NCBI GenBank assembly: GCA_902765885.1
Contig: CACXBN010000248.1
Location: 1 to 6,333 of the forward strand
Length of the DNA stretch: 6,333 nucleotides
Origin: an uncultured Ruminococcus sp.
GTDB taxonomy: Bacteria; Bacillota; Clostridia; Oscillospirales; CAG-272
Direction of reading: 5' to 3'
Positions 1 to 4,630 of this stretch are shown piece by piece. The notes beneath the pieces were generated by a model that saw only the letters and a program-made list of their open reading frames with translations, ran no database searches and was not told the DNA's origin. The position numbers and the translations under genes were made by a program. The first letter of the stretch is position 1. Every line of letters begins with the position of its first letter.

Positions 1-77
1 ATGCTGTTCTTCAATACGGCCCATATATCATCAAATTCCGTTGTATTAGATGTATTTTCAAAGTTGATATTATCCAT
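1..77 (-). CDS. dnaA: Probable chromosomal replication initiator DnaA, N-terminal fragment (cut by window edge)
   Basis: Only the first 25 codons are inside the window; the gene runs off the left edge. The minus-strand ATG at 77-75 is preceded by an AAGGAG ribosome binding site (rc of about 83-88) at good spacing. The peptide starts MDNINFENTSNTTEF and continues D-D-I-W-A-V-L-K-N-S. The acidic residues followed by I-W and a helix resemble the start of DnaA domain I, the oligomerisation and DnaB/helper-contact domain. Established context: in Firmicutes dnaA lies divergently next to rpmH, exactly the arrangement here. The fragment is too short to show the AAA+ or DNA-binding domains, so the identity rests mainly on position and the D-I-W pattern. 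A promoter lies at 128-156. Confidence 0.75.
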   Translation of the reverse strand, partial: MDNINFENTSNTTEFDDIWAVLKNS

Positions 78-127
78 ATAAACTCCTTTAAAAACGACAG
101 TCCGCCCACTTTAAATCTTATCAATAA

Positions 128-156
128 ATTTTACCATAAAACGGGAATAAAGTCAA
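128..156 (-). promoter_or_regulatory. Probable sigma-A promoter of dnaA (extended -10)
   Basis: On the minus strand TTGACT (156-151) is separated by 17 bases from TAAAAT (133-128), with a TG one base upstream of the -10, giving an extended -10. Transcription would start near 121, leaving a leader of roughly 45 bases before the dnaA ATG. Seen directly in the sequence; function is inferred. Confidence 0.6.
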
Positions 157-304
157 ATATAAATGAATAAGGTATATAAATATAATATGAAGGAAAAATC
201 ACAAAAACAGACACGATGTCAAATTATTTTACATTTGTAAACAAAAGGAACCGGAATAAATAACTGGCATGTTATATAAGTAAAATAACGGCAATACGAT
301 ATGT

Positions 305-348
305 AAAAGATAAAAAAATGATAAAAAAACGAAAAATCGCTTAAAAAA
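305..348. promoter_or_regulatory. Phased A-tracts upstream of the rpmH promoter (UP-element-like or curved DNA)
   Basis: Five A-runs at 305-308, 312-318, 323-329, 332-336 and 343-348 have centres about 8 to 11.5 bases apart, averaging just under 10, close to one helical turn. Phased A-tracts bend DNA intrinsically. They lie 25-70 bases upstream of the rpmH -35, where A-rich DNA can contact the RNA polymerase alpha subunit. The runs are seen directly; the role is inferred. Confidence 0.45.
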
Positions 349-372
349 CATAATTTAAATAAAATAAATAAC

Positions 373-402
373 TTGACAATTGCAAAACCGATGATTTATA
401 AT
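373..402 (+). promoter_or_regulatory. Strong sigma-A promoter of rpmH and the downstream operon
   Basis: A perfect TTGACA (373-378) and a perfect TATAAT (397-402) are separated by 18 bases. Transcription should start around 408-410, giving a leader of about 75 bases. Two consensus hexamers and an A-rich upstream region fit a highly expressed ribosomal protein gene. No comparable promoter is seen before rnpA, so this one probably serves the whole run to jag. Confidence 0.85.
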
Positions 403-413
403 TAATCGTCTAT

Positions 414-434
414 CTGTGCGGTTTTTTCGCACAG
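414..434 (+). promoter_or_regulatory. Hairpin at the 5' end of the rpmH leader RNA
   Basis: CTGTGCG (414-420) pairs perfectly with CGCACAG (428-434) around a seven-base G+T6 loop. It starts only a few bases after the predicted transcription start and is followed by A-rich sequence, not a U-run, so it is not an intrinsic terminator. A 5'-terminal stem of this kind could protect the mRNA from 5'-end decay; this is inference. Confidence 0.5.
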
Positions 435-482
435 CCGTAAAAAAGAACAAAACTGAACAGTTAAGATAAAGGAGGATTCATC

Positions 483-617
483 ATGCTTAGAACTTATCAG
501 CCCAAAAAAAGGCAGAGAAGTAAAGAGCACGGTTTCAGAAAGAGAATGGCCACTGCAGACGGCAGAAAGGTTCTCAAGAGAAGACGCGCTAAAGGTCGTG
601 CCAGACTGACACACTAA
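483..617 (+). CDS. rpmH: 50S ribosomal protein L34
   Basis: A 44-residue, extremely basic protein of the large ribosomal subunit. It begins MLRTYQPKKR, followed by the family hallmark R-S-K-E-H-G-F-R-K-R-M at about 12-22, then G-R-K-V-L-K-R-R-R-A-K-G-R near 27-39, and ends R-L-T-H. Full length for the family (about 44-46). A very good AAGGAGG site (469-475) lies seven bases before the ATG. It is the first gene of the run, directly under a consensus promoter, next to dnaA, the classic Firmicutes order. A hairpin with T-rich tail follows the stop and may limit read-through into rnpA, which would suit the far greater need for L34 than for RNase P protein. Leucine at position 2, where many bacteria have lysine, is not alarming. 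Identification is secure. Confidence 0.97.
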   Translation: MLRTYQPKKRQRSKEHGFRKRMATADGRKVLKRRRAKGRARLTH

Positions 618-628
618 GAAGTAAACAC

Positions 629-670
629 AACCTCCGTGTTATAAGAGAAATCGGAGGTTTTACTTTTATT
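629..670 (+). terminator. Hairpin with T-rich tail between rpmH and rnpA (terminator or attenuator)
   Basis: AACCTCCG (629-636) pairs with CGGAGGTT (652-659) as an 8-bp stem with a 15-base loop. The tail (658-670) is T-rich but interrupted by A. Since rnpA has no clear promoter of its own, partial termination fits best. The loop is large, so strength is uncertain. Confidence 0.6.
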
Positions 671-732
671 ATTTATTCATGCAGGCAGTATTACTGCAAA
701 AAAAAGAGATCTCATAGTAGGGGGTTTTCTTT

Positions 733-1164
733 GTGAAATATTATACCATTAAGGAAAATCACCTGTATCACAAGACTTTCAGAAACGGAAATTCATGTGT
801 TACCGGAACCATGGCGGTGTATGTCTTAAGAGATAAAAAAGCCAATATTTTAAAAAAAGAAAACCCAAGGAAAGAAAAATATAACAGAATAGGAATACAA
901 GCCTCAAAAAAAGTCGGAGGCGCCGTTCAGAGAAACAGGGCGAAAAGGGTAATCAGAGAAGCGTACAGAAAGATAGACAGGGAATACGGCATAAAAAAAG
1001 GCTATCTGATAGTTATCTGCCCCAGAAAAAAATGTACGGAAATAAAGCTTGCGGATGCATTCAGCGATCTGTACGGGAGTTTGTTGAAGATTGGAATTCT
1101 CGCAGAAAGCGGAGAAAATGATGCTTCCGCGTCGGAAAGCGTTCCTAGAGATGAAGAATCTTAA
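733..1164 (+). CDS. rnpA: Ribonuclease P protein component
   Basis: The small basic protein cofactor of RNase P, which with the catalytic RNA trims the 5' leader of precursor tRNAs. Of 143 residues, the core shows F-R-N-G near 16-19, R-I-G-I-Q-A-S-K-K at 52-60, and the diagnostic RNRAKRVIRE at 67-76, the arginine-rich motif that binds RNase P RNA. A strand G-Y-L-I-V-I at 90-95 completes the fold. It is longer than the usual 110-120 residues because of a charged insert near 35-49 and an acidic, serine-rich tail (about 126-143). The start is GTG: a strong AGGGGG (719-724) lies eight bases upstream, and an in-frame ATG exists only further inside the conserved fold. It follows rpmH, as is usual, and its end overlaps yidD, suggesting coupled translation. 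Confidence 0.95.
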   Translation: MKYYTIKENHLYHKTFRNGNSCVTGTMAVYVLRDKKANILKKENPRKEKYNRIGIQASKKVGGAVQRNRAKRVIREAYRKIDREYGIKKGYLIVICPRKKCTEIKLADAFSDLYGSLLKIGILAESGENDASASESVPRDEES

Positions 1165-1519
1165 AAAAATACTTGAAAAGATACATCTGGCGATATGCAA
1201 TGTGTTTTTGATTCCGGTACACATTTACAGAAAATTCATTTCACCATATAAAGGACAGTCGGCTTGCAGATTCAGGCCAACCTGTTCCGAATACGCTATT
1301 CAGGCAGTAAAGGAATGGGGAATCATCATAGGTCTTGTTATGGCCGTGATAAGAGTGATCAGGTGCAATCCGTTTTCAAAAGGCGGAGAGGATCCTGTGC
1401 CGACAAGAAAAGAATTTTTTGAAAAATTCAGGAAAAAGAAGACGGAGATTCCGGACAGGCTCGATACAGAACCTGCCGTGTCGGATGTAGAAAGAAAAAC
1501 CGGAGAAGAAAATGGGTGA
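1121..1519 (+). CDS. yidD: Membrane protein insertion efficiency factor YidD
   Basis: A small inner-face membrane-associated protein that assists YidC in inserting membrane proteins. With this start it has 132 residues. The family signature is intact: I-Y-R-K-F-I-S-P at 35-42, C-R-F-R-P-T-C-S-E-Y at 49-58, R-C-N-P-F at 81-85, and D-P-V-P at 91-94. The C-terminal 30-odd residues are a charged extension beyond the usual length of about 70-90. The start is uncertain. ATG 1121 has GGAG (1111-1114) at six-base spacing; ATG 1118 is too close to it. ATG 1151 (MKNLKK...) fits the family length better but has no good ribosome binding site. A TTG at 1091 is unlikely. Either way the gene starts inside rnpA, and its last eight bases overlap yidC, so all three are probably translated in a coupled way. 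Confidence 0.9.
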   Translation: MLPRRKAFLEMKNLKKILEKIHLAICNVFLIPVHIYRKFISPYKGQSACRFRPTCSEYAIQAVKEWGIIIGLVMAVIRVIRCNPFSKGGEDPVPTRKEFFEKFRKKKTEIPDRLDTEPAVSDVERKTGEENG

Positions 1520-2660
1520 TTTCTTTAGCTTTATTCTAGTCCCTCTGGGATATGTGATGAGGTGGTTGTACTCACTGACAAACAATTACCTCGCAGCAAT
1601 TCTGCTTTTCACATTGCTTGTGGAAATACTGCTTATTCCGCTTGCAATAAAACAGCAGAAAAATCAGATCAAACAAGCCAGCCTAGCGCCGAAAGTTGCC
1701 GCTATCAATAAAAAATATGCAGGCAGAACGGACCAGGCCACGAATCAAAAAAAGCAGCAGGAAATCATGGATATGTACCAGAGTGAGCATTTTAATCCTG
1801 CAGGCGGCTGTCTGCCTTTGCTCATCCAGTTACCTATCATTATGATCCTTTATGGCATCATTCGTCAGCCGCTTACTTACATAAGCATGCTCACCAAAGA
1901 CGCCATAACATCTCTTTCGGGTCAGCTTACAAACCTTGGCCATACTATAGTCAACGGAGACGAGATCTCCATGATTAAGTATGCAACTGAAGAGGGAATA
2001 GAAAAATTTTCGGAGCTTTCTGAAAAAATCATTCCTCAGATGAACATAGGAAGTTTTAACCTGTCCGATACCCCCAGAATAGAATTTAATCCTTTCAACT
2101 GGCTGATGCTGATACCTATCCTGACATTTGTTGTCATGATAGTAACTCAGAAAATTACTCAGAAGTTTTCATATCAGCCGCCTGAACAGGCCGATGCTCA
2201 GAAAAAGCTGTCGATGAAGATAATGATGTATGCGATGCCTTTGCTTTCAGTATATATCGAGTTCCAGCTTCCCGCCCTCATAGGCATATACTGGATCTTC
2301 AGAAGTATTCTTCAGACAGTGGAAAGAATAATAATTTCAAAACTCATGCCTCTTCCGAAATATACGGAAGAAGACTACAAAGCAGCTGAAAAAGAAGTTG
2401 GGAAAAACAGCGTAAAATCAAGAGAAAAGAGCGAAAACTTTGTCAGAAGCCTCCACCACATAGATGATGAGGAATATATAGAAAGACATAAGGAAGAACT
2501 TCAGGCTCTTGAAGAGGCAGAAGCTAAAAAGAACCAGCCCAAAAAACTGATTCCGCCAAAGAAAAACAAGGCAGAAAAGGATGAAGGCTCGGTTACAGAT
2601 TCCGCAAACGCTCCCGCAGCCATCAAAAACGATGAAAAAACGAATTATAAAAAGAAATAA
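1512..2660 (+). CDS. yidC: Membrane protein insertase YidC/OxaA/SpoIIIJ
   Basis: The insertase that places proteins in the cytoplasmic membrane, alone or with SecYEG. It has 382 residues. Membrane segments are seen near 28-46, 99-117, 196-213 and 236-275 (a pair). Family features include I-P-L-A-I-K-Q-Q-K after TM1, the cytoplasmic hairpin containing Y-A-G-R-T-D-Q-A-T (69-77), N-P-A-G-G-C-L-P-L-L-I-Q-L-P at 95-108, and I-G-I-Y-W-I-F-R near 257-264. There is no lipoprotein signal, unlike SpoIIIJ; the N-terminus is short, as in many clostridial forms. The region 120-195 between TM2 and TM3 is long, and residues about 282-382 form a lysine/glutamate-rich tail that could touch the ribosome (inference). 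The membrane arginine conserved in TM1 appears replaced by Glu38. GGAG (1502-1505) lies six bases before ATG. It overlaps yidD by eight bases, and jag follows after 29. Confidence 0.96.
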   Translation: MGDFFSFILVPLGYVMRWLYSLTNNYLAAILLFTLLVEILLIPLAIKQQKNQIKQASLAPKVAAINKKYAGRTDQATNQKKQQEIMDMYQSEHFNPAGGCLPLLIQLPIIMILYGIIRQPLTYISMLTKDAITSLSGQLTNLGHTIVNGDEISMIKYATEEGIEKFSELSEKIIPQMNIGSFNLSDTPRIEFNPFNWLMLIPILTFVVMIVTQKITQKFSYQPPEQADAQKKLSMKIMMYAMPLLSVYIEFQLPALIGIYWIFRSILQTVERIIISKLMPLPKYTEEDYKAAEKEVGKNSVKSREKSENFVRSLHHIDDEEYIERHKEELQALEEAEAKKNQPKKLIPPKKNKAEKDEGSVTDSANAPAAIKNDEKTNYKKK

Positions 2661-2689
2661 AAAATAAGACAAGCAGGAAAGAAATATTT

Positions 2690-4207
2690 ATGAGTGAAAC
2701 ATATATAGTAACTGCAAAAACGGTCGAACTTGCAATAAGAAAAGCAAATGAGCAGTATGCTGATGAATCACATGAAATATCATACGAAATCATGGAGATG
2801 CCTAAAAGAGGAATTTTCGGAATAGGAGCAAAGGATGCAAAGCTTAAAGTCAACGTCACCAAGATCCATTCCGTTACTCTTGATTCATTAGTCGATGATA
2901 TCAAACATATGAAAGTTTTCACCGACAAGAGAGGAGACGAGGAAAACAAATCCAAGAACACTCCGAAAGACGAGAAAAAGAATCTCCAGAATTCATCAGA
3001 CCGTAATCAGAACAACCAGCAAAAAGATATAAGAAAAGACAAAAATAACAATAACAAGAAACATAAAGGTAACGAAGGAAAACAGGAACAGAGACAGAAC
3101 GGCAAACCTGCACAGAAGACGGAAAAACCCGCAACAGAGCAGAAACCAGCCGAGATAAAGGAAGAAAAGCCCAAAACGAAACTTAACAATCAGGCGCTTC
3201 CCGGAAAAAGAAACAAACAGTTTAAAGCAACAGGAAGCGAAAACAGTGTTGAAACTGCCTCTGTTACGATCAATCAGCCCGCAAATCTCAATGATTTTGA
3301 GGGAGAGAAGAAGAGTGAAAGCACATTCGGATCATACAAGGCAGCATCCGGCGGAAAAATCAGCAATGACGTAAAAAGAAACAAAAAGCCTCAGGTAAAA
3401 CCTGAAAGCACAGATAAAGCAGCAGACATAGTTGTTATAAAAGAATCCGCAAAAAGTGCAGAAAAAGCAACCGAAATTCCCGTAGCTGAGCCTGTTGTAA
3501 GCCCTGTAATAAAAGAAAAAGAGGCAGTATCGAAAGAAGAGATGAAATATGCTCTTGATTTCGCCAACACTCTTCTTGTGAATATGGGTCTTTCTGCAAA
3601 GGCAGAGGCTGCAGAAAAACCGGATGGGGAAACACTCATCGTAACAGAAACCGAAACAGAATATCCAAAAATCAATATTACGGGTGAAGAAGCATCTGCG
3701 ATTATCGGACATCATGGAGAAACTCTTGATGCAGTACAATATCTTGTAAATCTGTCAGCAATCAGAAAAACAAAATCAAGCGACGGTGATTATGTCAAAA
3801 TCGTCGTTGATGCAGGAGATTACAGACAGAAGAGAGAGGCAACACTGCGCGCTCTTGCGAGAAGAATGGCTGCAAAAGCCGTAAAAAACAAGAGAAACGT
3901 TTACCTTGAGCCTATGAACGCTTATGAAAGAAGAATCATCCACAGCGAACTTCAGTCATACCATGATGTTTCAACACATTCAGTGGGCAGTGATAAAGAC
4001 AGAAAAATCGTTGTTACATATGAAGGACCGGGGAAGAACAGAAAAGGCGGATTCCGCGGCGATGATGTTCAGACAACCGATACAGTCATTGCCGATGTTC
4101 CGAGAAGGACCCACAAAATACAGAAGCTTCCCATAGACAAACTTACCGATTACCTTGATGGAAATGAAACAGTAACAGTAACGGTAGAGGAACAAGAAAA
4201 CGAATAA
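2690..4207 (+). CDS. jag: Jag/KhpB (SpoIIIJ-associated) RNA-binding protein with long disordered linker
   Basis: A cytoplasmic RNA-binding protein of the Jag/KhpB/EloR family, encoded beside yidC in Firmicutes; in streptococci the family is tied to cell elongation and division through KhpA. It has 505 residues. The Jag N-terminal domain spans 1-56, with P-K-R-G-I-F-G-I-G-A at 38-47. A lysine, glutamate, asparagine and glutamine-rich low-complexity linker runs from about 76 to 280. The KH domain covers about 285-375, with I-I-G-H-H-G at 338-343 as the GxxG loop. The R3H domain covers about 376-446, with R-R-I-I-H at 414-418. A roughly 60-residue tail follows. Family members are commonly near 200-300 residues, so the linker is unusually long. 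AGGAAAG (2675-2681) lies eight bases before the ATG. A strong hairpin eight bases after the stop ends the operon. Confidence 0.95.
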   Translation: MSETYIVTAKTVELAIRKANEQYADESHEISYEIMEMPKRGIFGIGAKDAKLKVNVTKIHSVTLDSLVDDIKHMKVFTDKRGDEENKSKNTPKDEKKNLQNSSDRNQNNQQKDIRKDKNNNNKKHKGNEGKQEQRQNGKPAQKTEKPATEQKPAEIKEEKPKTKLNNQALPGKRNKQFKATGSENSVETASVTINQPANLNDFEGEKKSESTFGSYKAASGGKISNDVKRNKKPQVKPESTDKAADIVVIKESAKSAEKATEIPVAEPVVSPVIKEKEAVSKEEMKYALDFANTLLVNMGLSAKAEAAEKPDGETLIVTETETEYPKINITGEEASAIIGHHGETLDAVQYLVNLSAIRKTKSSDGDYVKIVVDAGDYRQKREATLRALARRMAAKAVKNKRNVYLEPMNAYERRIIHSELQSYHDVSTHSVGSDKDRKIVVTYEGPGKNRKGGFRGDDVQTTDTVIADVPRRTHKIQKLPIDKLTDYLDGNETVTVTVEEQENE

Positions 4208-4214
4208 AAGGAAT

Positions 4215-4253
4215 AAAGATCAGGGCGGAATTGTCTTCGCCCTGATCTTTAAT
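4215..4253 (+). terminator. Intrinsic terminator after jag
   Basis: AAAGATCAGGGCG (4215-4227) pairs perfectly with CGCCCTGATCTTT (4238-4250), a 13-bp stem with a ten-base loop. The following T-run is short (TTTAATAA), but A/T pairs at the stem base extend the effective U-tract. The symmetric A/T ends also allow function on the other strand. It marks the end of the rpmH-jag run. Confidence 0.85.
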
Positions 4254-4274
4254 AATCCAAAAAAGAATTTGTAG

Positions 4275-4304
4275 TTGACACGGGCAAGTCTGCTGTGCTA
4301 TAAT
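4275..4304 (+). promoter_or_regulatory. Sigma-A promoter of the tRNA-Ser gene
   Basis: A perfect TTGACA (4275-4280) and a perfect TATAAT (4299-4304) lie 18 bases apart, and TG at 4296-4297 makes an extended -10. Transcription should begin near 4311, about 40 bases before the mature tRNA, leaving a leader for RNase P to remove. Confidence 0.85.
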
Positions 4305-4351
4305 TACAAAGCTTTGAAAAACCTAATAAAAGAATAGACACAGAAGCACAT

Positions 4352-4441
4352 GCAAAGGTGGCTGAGCTGGTCTAAGGCGCACGACTGGAAATCGTGTGTT
4401 CGGCTAATAACCGACCGAGGGTTCGAATCCCTCCCTTTGCG
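4352..4441 (+). tRNA. tRNA-Ser (anticodon GGA)
   Basis: A 90-base class II tRNA. The acceptor stem GCAAAGG (4352-4358) pairs with CCTTTGC (4434-4440), with discriminator G at 4441. The D arm carries CTGAGCTGGTCTAAGG. The anticodon stem CACGA/TCGTG (4380-4384/4392-4396) encloses CTGGAAA, with GGA at 4387-4389 reading UCC and UCU. The long variable arm typical of serine tRNA has TCGG (4400-4403) paired with CCGA (4411-4414). The T arm is GAGGG-TTCGAAT-CCCTC (4417-4433). CCA is not encoded (TCA follows), so the CCA-adding enzyme would be needed. The gene stands alone between its own promoter and terminator. Confidence 0.97.
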
Positions 4442-4452
4442 TCAAGATTGAC

Positions 4453-4496
4453 AAACCCATTCCATACCTTAAATGGAGTGGGTTTATTGCTTTTTC
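4453..4496 (+). terminator. Intrinsic terminator after tRNA-Ser
   Basis: AAACCCATTCCAT (4453-4465) pairs with ATGGAGTGGGTTT (4473-4485), 13 pairs including one G-U wobble, with a seven-base loop. A T-rich tail with T5 (4491-4495) follows. It begins 12 bases after the tRNA 3' end. Confidence 0.85.
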
Positions 4497-4534
4497 AAGG
4501 TGCTATTTACCCAAACATTTTTTGTAAAAAGAAT

Positions 4535-4579
4535 TGCCGATGCCAAATTGATGACTTCAATTTGACACCGGCATTTTTT
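4535..4579. terminator. Long hairpin, probably a bidirectional terminator between convergent genes
   Basis: The arms 4535-4551 and 4557-4573 form a 17-position stem with two mismatches around a five-base loop; the inner eight pairs (CAAATTGA/TCAATTTG) are perfect. The plus strand continues into T6 (4574-4579); the minus strand continues ATTCTTTTTAC. It lies 50 bases past the stop of the convergent ATPase gene, so its main job is probably to end that transcript. Confidence 0.75.
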
Positions 4580-4630
4580 ATTGAAACGCTGCTATTTCAC
4601 TTTGGCGGCAGACGCGTGTTCCGATACATA

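Larger units (their letters stand above)
78..482. other. AT-rich divergent intergenic region between dnaA and rpmH
   Basis: About 400 bases without a gene. It holds the dnaA promoter (128-156, minus), a perfect 6-bp palindrome TTTACA-TT-TGTAAA at 228-241, phased A-tracts at 305-348, and the rpmH promoter (373-402, plus) with a leader hairpin (414-434). In Firmicutes this stretch can carry part of oriC. I searched by eye for TTATCCACA-type DnaA boxes on both strands and found none with two or fewer mismatches, so I do not call an origin. The AT-richness would be compatible with unwinding, but that is not specific evidence. Confidence 0.6.

Noticed and set aside
181..186. TATAAT as a plus-strand promoter
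   Set aside because: No -35-like hexamer at suitable distance and no gene start follows for 300 bases; expected by chance in such AT-rich DNA.
402..614. Minus-strand open frame opposite rpmH
   Set aside because: It lies over the L34 gene and its promoter/leader, has no ribosome binding site and is explained by the strongly biased plus-strand codons.
685..697. GCAGTA-T-TACTGC as a second terminator
   Set aside because: The loop would be a single base, too small to form as drawn, and the following run is A rather than T on the plus strand.
904..1224. Minus-strand frame opposite rnpA/yidD
   Set aside because: Antisense to two secure genes; no start signal and no recognisable domain.
3332..3739. 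Several minus-strand frames opposite jag
   Set aside because: Their low-complexity Phe/Ser/Cys-rich translation is the mirror of the Lys/Glu-rich jag linker.
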